Assembly (NCBI RefSeq): GCF_900102185.1
Contig: NZ_LT629690.1
Span: 1,736,001 to 1,800,000 of the forward strand
Direction: 5' to 3'
Origin: Terriglobus roseus
GTDB lineage: Bacteria > Acidobacteriota > Terriglobia > Terriglobales > Acidobacteriaceae
DNA: 64,000 nucleotides
Shown here in pieces: positions 9,101-18,330 of the stretch; the stretch's first letter is position 1; each line of letters starts with the position of its first letter. A program made the translations under genes and the position numbers. The notes beneath the pieces are model-generated. The model saw only the letters and a program-made list of their open reading frames with translations, was not told the origin of the DNA and searched no databases.

Positions 9101-10348
9101 CTACCTCGCTTCCGCGGGTGTTGCGCTGGCAGGAGCCGGTGCGTGCGGTGCAACAGGCACGCCTTCCTTCAGCTTCTGCAGGTTGTCCACGACGACACGA
9201 GAACCGGAGGCAAGGCCAGAGGTGATGATGAAGTCTTTACCCGACTCCGCACCGACCTGCACCGTAACAACGTGAACTTTGTTGTTTGCGTCGACGGTGA
9301 AGACCTGCTTCATGCCCTGAGTGTCGGTGACTGCGACCTGCGGTACGGTGATCGCGTTGCGACGGATCTCAGTGTTCGCGGAGACGCGGCCGAACTGACC
9401 GGGACGTAGCAAGTTGTTTGGGTTCGGGAAGACTGCAGCGATACGAATGGCGCCTGTCTGCTGATTCATCTGACGATCGATGAAAGCAATCTTGCCCTTG
9501 TGCGGGTAAGTATCGCCATTCGCCAGAGTCAGCGTCAGCGGCACCTTGCCAGCATTCTTCAGCAGATCCGCGTCGGTGCCGCCATTGCGTCCCATCAGAG
9601 CGAGATATTCGCTATCGCTGATGGAGAAGAACACCTTGACCGGATCAAGCTGCGAGACCGAAGTGAGTGCAGTCTGCGGCGAGACGAGGTTGCCGATCTG
9701 CGTGACGGCCTGACCGGCAACGCCAGAGATGAGGGAACGCACCTTGGTGAAGCCGAGGTTGATCGTCGCTGTTTCTTCCGCAGCGCGTGCTGCTGCGATC
9801 TGCGCCTTCGCCTGCTGCACATTGGCTTCGTTTTGCGCCTTGGTCTGGACTTCCTGATCCAACTGGCTCTGTGCGATTGCCTTTTGTTCTGCAAGAGGGG
9901 TGTCACGTGTGACGTTAATCTCGGCCAGCTTCAGTGCTGCCTGAGCCTGACCCAGCGCGGCTTCTGCAGATGCAACCTGGCCCTTGGCCTGATCGAGTGT
10001 TGCCTGGAATGGGCGAGGATCAATCTCAAACAAGACCTGGCCCTTGCTGACGACAGAGCCTTCGCGGTAGTCCTGACGGATGAGGTAACCCGTCACCTGC
10101 GGCTGGATCTGCGCGTTCACGAAGCCATCCAGTGTGCCCACCCACTGGTTGTTCAGGGCAACATCCGACGGCTGTACCGTGACAACGGAAACAGGAAGTG
10201 GCCCCATCTGTGGCGGTGCGGCTGGCTTGCTTTCGCAGCCTGTTGCCAGCAGCACAATGCTTGCTCCGGCAAGAATGAAAGCCGCACGGGAAGCGCTCTG
10301 TGCGAGGGGAGTGCGTTGGTTCACGCGGCTGACGGCCGGCATGGTCAT
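9101..10348 (-). CDS. RND efflux periplasmic adaptor (membrane fusion protein)
   Basis: AcrA/MexA-type adaptor lipoprotein that links the pump to the outer membrane channel. I chose the ATG at 10348 because AAGGAG lies five bases upstream (10354-10359); an ATG two codons later is possible and a longer in-frame extension to 10399 lacks this support. The signal peptide ends in LLATGC (lipobox Cys38 from this start). The order is then lipoyl half (QPQVTGYL), a long Ala/Gln-rich coiled coil (about 110-205), second lipoyl half, beta-barrel, and a proline/alanine-rich tail. It is the first gene of the operon. Confidence 0.95.
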   Translation of the reverse strand: MTMPAVSRVNQRTPLAQSASRAAFILAGASIVLLATGCESKPAAPPQMGPLPVSVVTVQPSDVALNNQWVGTLDGFVNAQIQPQVTGYLIRQDYREGSVVSKGQVLFEIDPRPFQATLDQAKGQVASAEAALGQAQAALKLAEINVTRDTPLAEQKAIAQSQLDQEVQTKAQNEANVQQAKAQIAAARAAEETATINLGFTKVRSLISGVAGQAVTQIGNLVSPQTALTSVSQLDPVKVFFSISDSEYLALMGRNGGTDADLLKNAGKVPLTLTLANGDTYPHKGKIAFIDRQMNQQTGAIRIAAVFPNPNNLLRPGQFGRVSANTEIRRNAITVPQVAVTDTQGMKQVFTVDANNKVHVVTVQVGAESGKDFIITSGLASGSRVVVDNLQKLKEGVPVAPHAPAPASATPAEAR

Positions 10349-10395
10349 GAATGCTCCTTGGCGAAAGATCCTGCGGCTGGACGTTCTCACAGAAA

Positions 10396-10423
10396 ACATA
10401 CGCGCATGTATCTTTCACATACG
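10396..10423. promoter_or_regulatory. Candidate TetR operator: two ACATACG repeats
   Basis: In the divergent gap between the efflux adaptor and the TetR gene, ACATACG occurs at 10396-10402 and again at 10417-10423. The start-to-start distance is 21 bp, two helical turns. The first copy also starts an imperfect palindrome ATAC-N6-GTAT (10398-10411), and GATGCATC (10426-10433) is an 8-bp palindrome. A dimeric repressor could bind here to control both genes. Inferred from position and symmetry only. Confidence 0.4.
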
Positions 10424-10454
10424 ATGATGCATCGAATAGCGGGGATTCAATAAG

Positions 10455-11072
10455 TTGCCTGTGAGAAAAGTCACTCCCGAACATCGTACGCAAGAACGAG
10501 CCATCCGAACACGGGAAGATTTGATGGCTGCGGCTCGGCGCGTCTTTGCGCGAGATGGGTTTGAAGTGGCTCGCCTGCAGGATATTGCGCAGGAAGCAGG
10601 AAAGACGCGTGGCGCGCTTTATGACCACTTTAAAGACAAAGAAGATCTCTTTTTCGCGTTAATCGAAGAGAACATGGAAGCGGACGGAGAATTCTACCGC
10701 ACGCGCCTTACACCAGAATCATCGCGAGAAGAGCGTGTGGCCGCGCTTGTGGATCACATGGAAGCGATGTTGTGCGATCGCAAACGTGTGATGCTTTACC
10801 TGGAATTCAAAATGTACGCCATTCGGCATCCGCATAAGCAGAAGCGTTTGGCGGAGCTTCACCAAGCACTGTGCGTGAAGGGAATGGATTCCAAGTTGCA
10901 CCTCGTGCCAGAGCTGCATGAAGACAACTCGCAAAAGCGTCGAGCGATCTTTGCTGCGTTTGGCGCTGTATTGGATGGCCTTGCATTGAATCTGTATTTC
11001 GATCCCGGAGCGCTGTCTCAGGAAGAAGTGCGTTCGCGCATTGAGCAGATGGTGCGCGAACGCGTTGTTTAG
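10455..11072 (+). CDS. TetR/AcrR family transcriptional regulator
   Basis: Local repressor, presumably of the divergent RND operon. Residues about 15-60 form the TetR helix-turn-helix (TREDLMAAARRVFARDGF, then LQDIAQEAGKTRGALYDHFKDKEDLF). The C-terminal helical ligand-binding half is of the AcrR/TtgR kind by length (205 residues). The start is uncertain: TTG at 10455 or GTG at 10461, neither with a strong Shine-Dalgarno. The 3' end overlaps the convergent beta-propeller gene by four bases. Confidence 0.92.
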   Translation: MPVRKVTPEHRTQERAIRTREDLMAAARRVFARDGFEVARLQDIAQEAGKTRGALYDHFKDKEDLFFALIEENMEADGEFYRTRLTPESSREERVAALVDHMEAMLCDRKRVMLYLEFKMYAIRHPHKQKRLAELHQALCVKGMDSKLHLVPELHEDNSQKRRAIFAAFGAVLDGLALNLYFDPGALSQEEVRSRIEQMVRERVV

Positions 11073-12250
11073 CGCGCCTTGTATGCCTTGATGGCGATGG
11101 CAACAGGATGTGGTCCCGCAGGCAACATAGTGAACAACTCAGGACCACGTGTCGCACGTGTGCGAATGACTGCTACGTCCGCACCGCGTGAGTCTGCAAC
11201 CAGCAAGACAGGTTGTCCGGGAGACATGGCCATGGCATCCGGGCCGGGGCCGGTATGGATGCTGTTGGACATTCGGCCATCATCAATGGAGTAGAGATTC
11301 ACGGAATCCGATCCATTGGCCGCGACCCATAGCGATGTATTGTCTGCAGCGACCATGCCATGCGTAGGCTGCGTGCCGATGAGATATGTGCCGCCTACTT
11401 CGTTCGTATACGTCGAGATTTCGCTGATGCTGTCAGAGCCGTAGTTGCTGACGAAGATCTCGCCGCTGTCGGGTTTCAGCGCAATGTGTCCGGGCTGTTT
11501 GCCAACGCGCAGCCGCGCTAACAAGTGGTCCTGCATGGATGCGGGGTCCTGCTTGGCTTCCCATGAACCGGGTGCAGAAGAGAGATTGACGGCCATGACT
11601 TCATCATTGCCGGGGCAGGTGATGAATGCCTTGGAAGAGTCGCTGAGGATGGCAATATCTGATGCGCCGGAGCACTTGTCGTAAGTGGAACGAAGCTTCA
11701 ACGGGTTGTCTTCACTGATGGCGTAGACAGAGACGGAACCCGCTCCACGATTGGCTACAACAAGCGAACGGTTGTCAGGCGATACTCGCACCACTGCAGG
11801 CTGAACGCCAGCGGCTGCGGTTGCAATGCTGCGATGTGTTGCGAGATCGATGACACTTACGGAGTTGGAATCTGCGTTGGCAACGTAAGCGCGCTTGCCT
11901 GTGGGGTCAACGTCAATGCCAGTGGGGCCGCGTTGCACACCGATGGTGGCGGCAATGGAATTGTTGTCCGCGTTGATAGCGGTGACGGTGCTGCTGCCAG
12001 AGTTGGTGACGTAGACTTCGTTGCGCGTGGGATTCACGGCGATGGCACTCGGTGATGCGCCAACCTGCAATGTGCGGTCGGCACGGAAGTTCACCAAATC
12101 GAGTACCGTCACGGTGCCGACAGCGTTGTTCGCGACGTATGCGTATTCGCGGTAGTTGTCTGCGAGCTGAGGGAAACGCATGCGGCGACATCCGGTTGCG
12201 AGAAGCAACAGCGGCAGGGAAGCAAGAGCGATGGAGCGGCTTACGTTCAC
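11069..12250 (-). CDS. YVTN-type beta-propeller lipoprotein at the end of the ccm operon
   Basis: Predicted lipoprotein: the signal peptide ends in LLATGC (Cys21). The rest is a repeated blade pattern with YVANNAVGTVTVLDL, VYVTNSGSSTVTAI and AYVANADSNSVSVIDL, the YVTN/YncE seven-blade propeller signature. The start is GTG at 12250, one base after the ccmD stop and with GGAAG ten bases upstream, so it is probably co-transcribed with the ccm genes. No catalytic residues can be named; such propellers often bind proteins or ligands in the periplasm. A link to cytochrome assembly is an inference from position. Confidence 0.85.
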   Translation of the reverse strand: MNVSRSIALASLPLLLLATGCRRMRFPQLADNYREYAYVANNAVGTVTVLDLVNFRADRTLQVGASPSAIAVNPTRNEVYVTNSGSSTVTAINADNNSIAATIGVQRGPTGIDVDPTGKRAYVANADSNSVSVIDLATHRSIATAAAGVQPAVVRVSPDNRSLVVANRGAGSVSVYAISEDNPLKLRSTYDKCSGASDIAILSDSSKAFITCPGNDEVMAVNLSSAPGSWEAKQDPASMQDHLLARLRVGKQPGHIALKPDSGEIFVSNYGSDSISEISTYTNEVGGTYLIGTQPTHGMVAADNTSLWVAANGSDSVNLYSIDDGRMSNSIHTGPGPDAMAMSPGQPVLLVADSRGADVAVIRTRATRGPELFTMLPAGPHPVAIAIKAYKAR

Positions 12251-12251
12251 G

Positions 12252-12377
12252 TTACGATTGCTTCCGATTCACTGCGGACCAGCGTGCTGCAAGCCAGATG
12301 ACTAAGGCAATGTTCGCAACGGCAACGAGGATGTAGGCGGCCCAGAGGAAGTGCATGCTGTTAACGGTGGGTTCCAT
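12252..12377 (-). CDS. ccmD: CcmD family protein (41 residues)
   Basis: A very short gene between ccmC and the propeller gene. It encodes 41 residues: a short N-terminal segment (MEPTVNSMHF), one TM helix rich in Ala, Ile, Leu and Val (about residues 11-31), and a basic tail (RWSAVNRKQS). Topology, size and position two bases after ccmC match CcmD, which stabilises the CcmABC complex and helps release haem-loaded CcmE. Such genes are easily missed because of size. Confidence 0.85.
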   Translation of the reverse strand: MEPTVNSMHFLWAAYILVAVANIALVIWLAARWSAVNRKQS

Positions 12378-12379
12378 GC

Positions 12380-13072
12380 TTATGCCTCCAGTGCTTCCAT
12401 GGCTGCGCGTTCTGCGATCTGCTGTTCACGACGAACGATGGCGTAACGCGCCCAGATGAGGGTGCATCCCCAGAAGAACCAAGCCGCAAGATTCCAAAGG
12501 AAGGCGGGCCACATGCTTGGGTCCAGCGAGCCTTCGCCGGTTAGTACCGGAGCTGGATGCTGCGTGCGCCACCAACGGATGCTCATGAATACGATGGGAA
12601 CATCAATGCCAGCGAAGACGCTGAGAACTGCTGCGATGACTGGGCCCTGGCCGCTGGATGAAAAGCTGCGAACAAGCAGATAGCTGACGTAGAGCAGGAA
12701 GAGCATGAGTGCGCTGGTGAGGCGAGCATCCCATGCCCACCAAATACCCCATACCGGGCGTCCCCACAACATGCCGGTTGCAAGCCCGAGGCCAACATAG
12801 AGCACGGTGATTTCGGCTGTGGCGATTGCCAACGCATCCAGCTTCAGAGCGAGGGAATGATTCTTACGGCGCGCCCACAGGTAGCCGATCGACGCGATCA
12901 TGTTGACGTACGGGAATATCTCAGCAGAGATATTGATGGGTACGTGCCAGTAAAAAATCCGGTAGATCGACCCCATGGTTGCTTCTACAGGGGCAACGAA
13001 CACCGCTTCGTAGAAACCCCACGCGAGCAGGGCCACGCTCAGACCGCACAACATCCAGAAGAGACGCTTCAT
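12380..13072 (-). CDS. ccmC: Cytochrome c maturation protein CcmC (haem handling)
   Basis: Membrane protein of the haem-handling family that loads haem onto the chaperone CcmE at the periplasmic face. The tryptophan-rich WGxWWAWD motif is at about residues 108-115. The flanking histidines expected to be axial haem ligands are present (FYWHVP near residue 43 and WWRTQHP near 182). Six TM helices are expected and the 230-residue length fits. It lies in the leftward operon ccmA-ybaK-ccmB-ccmC-ccmD. Confidence 0.96.
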   Translation of the reverse strand: MKRLFWMLCGLSVALLAWGFYEAVFVAPVEATMGSIYRIFYWHVPINISAEIFPYVNMIASIGYLWARRKNHSLALKLDALAIATAEITVLYVGLGLATGMLWGRPVWGIWWAWDARLTSALMLFLLYVSYLLVRSFSSSGQGPVIAAVLSVFAGIDVPIVFMSIRWWRTQHPAPVLTGEGSLDPSMWPAFLWNLAAWFFWGCTLIWARYAIVRREQQIAERAAMEALEA

Positions 13073-13113
13073 GATCGTCTTCCAGTCTACCGTCTTCGCA
13101 GATTTGCGGGGCG

Positions 13114-13794
13114 TTATTCGGCGTGAAGGACGGTTTCGAAGAGCAGGATGCAGGCGGTGGTGAAGATGACGTCAAACCCGAAGATGAGTCGCACCCACAT
13201 GCCGGGTTCGAAATCGCCGGTGATGACGGCGCTAGTGGCCTGCGTAACGCCAAGCAGAGCAGGGATGGAAATGGGAAAGAGTATCGCCGGTAGCATCAGT
13301 GCGCGGTTGCGGCTGCGCAGTCCAAGTGCGGCAAAGAATGTGCCGTTCGCGACAATCGCCCATGTCCCCAGTGGCAGGATCAGCCAGAGCCACTTGAGTT
13401 CGCCGAGCGGGTGCAGGTTGTAAAAAACGATAAAGACCGGCGCCAGGACGGCCTCGATGGATGCCACGAAGAGGAAGTTGGCCAGAGCCTTGCCGAGGAA
13501 GAGCGCGGACGGTGGTGCGGCGCTCATGCGGTGCGCGTCCATGACCTGATTGCGGCGTTCGCGTTCCCAAGAGATGTTGAGCGAAGTGGTTGCTGCGAAG
13601 AGTAAGCCTACCCACAGCAGGCCACCGCTCATCTGTCGAGCCATGGCGGGATAGCCGGTGGGGTCGAAGGCCATGGCGAAGGCCACGGCGATGAGCAGCG
13701 TGAAGAAGAGCATACCTGCGACGGCTTCGCGACTGCGCCATTCAAGCTGCAGGTCTTTCTTGAGGTGGAGCCAGACGGTGCGGAGATAGATCAC
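13114..13794 (-). CDS. ccmB: Haem exporter permease CcmB
   Basis: Permease subunit of the CcmAB ABC complex, which uses ATP hydrolysis to release holo-CcmE from CcmC/D. Residues 1-25 carry the typical cytosolic start (LKKDLQLEWRSRE), followed by about six TM helices; the NISWERERRNQVMDAHRMS loop is characteristic of CcmB. The length of 226 residues is normal. It overlaps the ybaK gene by four bases (ATGA), and 41 bases separate it from ccmC. Confidence 0.95.
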   Translation of the reverse strand: MIYLRTVWLHLKKDLQLEWRSREAVAGMLFFTLLIAVAFAMAFDPTGYPAMARQMSGGLLWVGLLFAATTSLNISWERERRNQVMDAHRMSAAPPSALFLGKALANFLFVASIEAVLAPVFIVFYNLHPLGELKWLWLILPLGTWAIVANGTFFAALGLRSRNRALMLPAILFPISIPALLGVTQATSAVITGDFEPGMWVRLIFGFDVIFTTACILLFETVLHAE

Positions 13795-14276
13795 TCGACA
13801 GTCACCCCATCTTTGGTCAGGTCGGCGACAGCGGCTTCGGCGGCGCGGATGTAGTCAGCGGGTGCGAGCAGGAGTTGCAGACCGCGCGTACCTGCGGAGA
13901 CGCTGATGGTGTCGAAGAGTTCCAGCGTTTCATCGGCGAATGCTCGGTACGCCTTCTTCGCGCCCATAACGGTGACACCACCGCGGATATAGCCGGTGAG
14001 TGGTTCGACGTCTTTCAACGATGCGAGTTCGGCTTTCTTGGCTTCTGCTGCTACGGCGAGCTTTTTCAGATCGAGTTCGCTGTTGCCGGGAACGACACCG
14101 AAGACATATTCACCATCGTTGAGTCGGCAGAGGAGTGTTTTGAATACCTGCTCGACGGGCATGTTGATCTTGCGTGCAACTGTGCCTGCGGTGAGATCGT
14201 CGGGGTTGACTTCGTACTCGCGGGTTTCGTACTTGATATTCAGTTTGTCCAGCAGGCGCGCGGCGTTTGTCTTCAT
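13791..14276 (-). CDS. ybaK: Cys-tRNA(Pro)/Cys-tRNA(Cys) deacylase YbaK/EbsC
   Basis: Free-standing editing enzyme of the YbaK family, which hydrolyses mis-charged Cys-tRNA(Pro). Landmarks include KTNAARLLDKLNIKYE at the start, EQVFKTLLCR, the lysine-rich KLAVAAEAKKAE helix, and GYIRGGVTVMGAKK, the family's active-site loop. The length (161) is typical. The gene sits between ccmA and ccmB with ATGA overlaps on both sides, so it is translated as part of the ccm operon. That placement is unusual, and any link between cysteine editing and cytochrome c assembly is speculation. Confidence 0.94.
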   Translation of the reverse strand: MKTNAARLLDKLNIKYETREYEVNPDDLTAGTVARKINMPVEQVFKTLLCRLNDGEYVFGVVPGNSELDLKKLAVAAEAKKAELASLKDVEPLTGYIRGGVTVMGAKKAYRAFADETLELFDTISVSAGTRGLQLLLAPADYIRAAEAAVADLTKDGVTVE

Positions 14277-14962
14277 GCCGCAGCCTCAGCCTCTGGCGTA
14301 ACGATGCTGCCATGGCGCATGTGGATGACGGAATCAGCGGCGTGCTGGACGAGTTCGAACTGATGCGTTGTGACGATGACAGTGCGCTTGCGTCCGCCTG
14401 CGAGTGGCCATGTGCGGAAGTCGAGGAGAAGCGTGACGAGTTCCTTTGCGCCAGTGACGTCCATGTTGCTGAAGGGCTCGTCGAGTAGCAGAAGTTCGGG
14501 ATCGCTGACCAACGCGCGCGCCATTGAGACGCGCTGGCGCATGCCCTGCGAGAACTGCGATACGGGACGCGTCAAGAAAGGATCGATGCCGACTGCACGC
14601 AATGCCATTTCTGGTGAACCAACGCAGTCGCACGTTGCGCCGGGATTCTGAAGGCGCAAGAAGTAGCGCAGGTTTTCCATCGCGGTCAGCTCTTCGTAGA
14701 GCATGGGCGCGTGGCTCATGTAGGCCATGCGATGACGCTCGTTGAAAGGCGTTCCGCCCAGTGTTTTCACCGTTCCTGATGTTGGGGTGATGAGTCCGGC
14801 AAGCGTGCGGAGGAGCGTGGATTTGCCTGCGCCATTGGGGCCGAGAAGGACATGGAATCCACCCGATTCAAAGGTGCAGGAGACACGCTTGAGCGCGGCA
14901 AAGCTGCCGTAGAGCCGGGAGAGGTTTGTGACCTCTGCTGCCAAATTGGGAATGGACTGCAT
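14273..14962 (-). CDS. ccmA: Haem exporter ATP-binding protein CcmA
   Basis: ATPase of the CcmAB complex. Walker A is GPNGAGKST (41-49), the signature is FSQGMRQR, Walker B is ELLLLDEP, and the H-loop histidine lies in VTTHQ. The order and size (229 residues) match CcmA. It is the promoter-proximal gene of the operon. The ATG is eight bases after a TATACT -10 element, and no Shine-Dalgarno sequence fits between them, which suggests a leaderless mRNA. Confidence 0.93.
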   Translation of the reverse strand: MQSIPNLAAEVTNLSRLYGSFAALKRVSCTFESGGFHVLLGPNGAGKSTLLRTLAGLITPTSGTVKTLGGTPFNERHRMAYMSHAPMLYEELTAMENLRYFLRLQNPGATCDCVGSPEMALRAVGIDPFLTRPVSQFSQGMRQRVSMARALVSDPELLLLDEPFSNMDVTGAKELVTLLLDFRTWPLAGGRKRTVIVTTHQFELVQHAADSVIHMRHGSIVTPEAEAAA

Positions 14963-14970
14963 CGGCTTTC

Positions 14971-14976
14971 AGTATA
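14971..14976 (-). promoter_or_regulatory. -10 element TATACT for the ccm operon
   Basis: Read on the minus strand, TATACT ends eight bases before the ccmA ATG, so transcription would begin close to the start codon. The -35 region is weak. Confidence 0.5.
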
Positions 14977-15028
14977 AAGTGCGGAATCTGCTTGAGCTTG
15001 GGTTGAAAGCGTCGTTAGAGTGTTGGCC

Positions 15029-15559
15029 ATGCCAGAATTGAAGTCTTCCCACGATCCTCGGATCGTTCTTCCGCCTCCACGTCTGCATTGGGGTTGGGTA
15101 TTGGCCCTATCCGTCCTTACACGCAGCTACTTTAATTCGATCTGGATGATTGTGCTGGCCAATTGGGTACGCAAGGTAACGGGTCGCAAAGACGCGTTGA
15201 TCTGGACCATTGTGAATGTGGCCGTTATACCCGCGGTGTTCCTCATCGCGGTGATGGTGGGAGCCACAATTGGACTCATGTCGCGCGGGCAAGGTATTGG
15301 CGACACTCGCGTGCTCTATTACTCGCTGATAGCTTTTGGGATGATCGCTGTCTTAGGCAGTTACACCACCGCAGCGTTCAAGTTGAGGAGTGCGCTGGAA
15401 GAAGCGACCGTTGGCCTGGCATTTGGCGGCGTGATGACATTTCTGTTCAGCGGCACGTACTTTCAGTACTTCCTGCACGACTACGTCGTTCCGGATGCCG
15501 AAGAACTGTACGGAGCTCTTCCGACGCCACCAGCTTACGTGCCGCCGCCTACGGTCTAA
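15029..15559 (+). CDS. Four-TM membrane protein of unknown function
   Basis: I do not recognise this family. The protein has a charged N-terminus, a Trp-rich amphipathic stretch (HWGWVLAL), and about four predicted TM helices, including IWTIVNVAVIPAVFLIAVMVG and YYSLIAFGMIAVLGSY. It ends in a short acidic and proline-rich tail (PTPPAYVPPPTV). The ATG at 15029 is preferred; an in-frame GTG lies three codons upstream, and neither has a strong Shine-Dalgarno. It lies between the divergent ccmA and the convergent ccmE, which could mean a role in the same membrane process, but nothing in the sequence shows it. Confidence 0.7.
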   Translation: MPELKSSHDPRIVLPPPRLHWGWVLALSVLTRSYFNSIWMIVLANWVRKVTGRKDALIWTIVNVAVIPAVFLIAVMVGATIGLMSRGQGIGDTRVLYYSLIAFGMIAVLGSYTTAAFKLRSALEEATVGLAFGGVMTFLFSGTYFQYFLHDYVVPDAEELYGALPTPPAYVPPPTV

Positions 15560-15561
15560 AG

Positions 15562-16047
15562 CTACTTCAGAGGCGCAACAAGGGTAGCTGTTGGAGCGGC
15601 GCTCGGAGTTCCGGCGGGTTGGGTGCCGGGCTTGGCTCCGTTGGGGGCGGGGGCGTACTTGCTGGCGCACTTGGCCTGGAGTTCGGTGGCCTGGAAGACG
15701 CCGTCGCGGCCGAGGTGGCCCATGGCTAGTGCCTGGGCATCGTCCTTAAAGGTGTCTGGCGGCGGTTCCGTGCCCTGGTAGTTCACGGAGAGTTCCTTGC
15801 CTTGTTCCAGCAGCACGAACTGGGCGTGCGTGCCTGTGCGCTGGATGGAGCCGGGCTTCACGTTGCCGGCTACGCGCAGGTTGCGCTTGTAGGCCTTCTG
15901 GCCCATGGTCTGGAGTTCGCCGATGGTGCAGTAGTAGCTGGTGGCCTTGCTGTCACGCGCGCCCGCAATGGCGAGGAACAGCACAGCACCGACGATGACG
16001 ACGGTGGCGACGATGACCTTGACGGAGGAACGGCCTGACTGGGACAT
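15562..16047 (-). CDS. ccmE: Haem chaperone CcmE, cysteine (CxxxY) variant
   Basis: Periplasmic haem chaperone anchored by one N-terminal TM helix (about residues 10-28), followed by the OB-fold domain (LRVAGNVKPGSI, ELSVNYQG, HLGRDGVFQATELQAK). Classical CcmE binds haem through the histidine of an HxxxY motif; here the position is Cys127, giving CASKY (Cys127-Tyr131). Cysteine-type CcmE proteins are known from archaea and some bacteria such as Desulfovibrio, in the variant called System I*. The C-terminal 30 residues are Pro/Ala/Thr-rich. It is separate from the ccmABCD operon. No ccmF, ccmH or ccmI occurs in this window. Confidence 0.92.
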   Translation of the reverse strand: MSQSGRSSVKVIVATVVIVGAVLFLAIAGARDSKATSYYCTIGELQTMGQKAYKRNLRVAGNVKPGSIQRTGTHAQFVLLEQGKELSVNYQGTEPPPDTFKDDAQALAMGHLGRDGVFQATELQAKCASKYAPAPNGAKPGTQPAGTPSAAPTATLVAPLK

Positions 16048-16129
16048 AAGCTACCTGCGATTCTACTCCTGCACCTGTGGCGATGCTACGGTTACCGGAC
16101 TGGCGGAGGCGATGTTTGGCCTACATTGA

Positions 16130-17662
<1,533 letters not shown>

Positions 17663-17665
17663 TCA

Positions 17666-17697
17666 GGGAGAGGGGTACCCCCCTCCCCCCTGTTTTT
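17666..17697 (+). terminator. thiC terminator
   Basis: GGGAGAGGGG (17666-17675) pairs with CCCCCCTCCC (17678-17687) with one A-C mismatch across a two-base loop, and a TTTTT run follows at 17693-17697. It starts four bases after the thiC stop. Confidence 0.7.
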
Positions 17698-17699
17698 CT

Positions 17700-17795
17700 A
17701 AAATCGTCTTTCTATTGGGTTTACGGTTTGAGTAGTTGTAAAATCGTCTGCCCATTGGAGTTAGAGGCAAAATCGTCTTTCTAAAAGAGTTAGGG
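17700..17795. repeat. Three 27-nt imperfect repeats (AAAATCGTCT units)
   Basis: AAAATCGTCT begins copies at 17700, 17740 and 17769. Each continues as an aligned block of about 27 bases, with ATTGG(G/A) in the first two copies and (G/A)GTTAG in the last two. Start-to-start spacings are 40 and 29. The set lies exactly between the thiC terminator and the next terminator. It is AT-richer than its surroundings and has no coding frame. Confidence 0.65.
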
Positions 17796-17817
17796 CCGCG
17801 CTTAGCGCGGCCCTTTT
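17793..17817 (+). terminator. Strong hairpin with T-run
   Basis: GGGCCGCGC (17793-17801) and GCGCGGCCC (17805-17813) form a perfect 9-bp stem with a TTA loop, followed by TTTT. No annotated gene precedes it apart from thiC and the repeat block, so it is either a second thiC terminator or the end of a small RNA that contains the repeats. Confidence 0.75.
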
Positions 17818-18186
17818 GCTGTCTGGTTCTATTTTAGTGGTTTCGCGGAAATAACCTGCCAACTCTATTTCTTTTGGTTTGTTGGAGTTGAGTGGCTTAG
17901 GGGCTTGACAGGGCACTTCGTGCGGTTCTCGACGCCTTCGGCGTGGCGTTGGCTGTCATTCATCGCGGTGCGGGTGGCGTAGTTCCAGGAGCAGCACCGG
18001 GAGGAAGCAATGCGGAACCGGACGGCCGCGGATGGTGAGGTTTTTGCGGGCTGCATGAACGCTTCCGCGTTCGTTCATCCAGTGCATCTTGAAACTACGG
18101 AGCCGAAGATGGCTCTGAGTTTTCCATCGGTGTTCACTCTCGGACAGTCCTGATTATCGTTTGCAATTATTTTCTGCGATCGTCGT

Positions 18187-18248
18187 CCCATAGAACATCG
18201 AGTGGAGTACGCACATTCCCATAGAAGTTCTAGTGGAAAAGCCGATGG
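18187..18248. repeat. 31-bp tandem direct repeat upstream of the serine hydrolase gene
   Basis: CCCATAGAA begins both units (18187 and 18218). The next part is similar too (ATCGAGTGGA versus TTCTAGTGGA). The period is exactly 31 bp, close to three helical turns. It may be a regulator binding array or a dispersed-repeat remnant. Confidence 0.5.
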
Positions 18249-18330
18249 ACAAAGCCAATTCAACATCAACCGAAGTAATAATCGTGACCCTTGGCAGATC
18301 CCGGGTCTCTTTGCAACGCTCTTCGAACGC

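Noticed and set aside
17865-18056. 63-codon minus-strand frame in the thiC downstream gap
   Set aside because: Composition (many Cys, Ser, Arg, Asn), no Shine-Dalgarno and embedding in a hairpin-rich intergenic stretch suggest a translated repeat rather than a gene.
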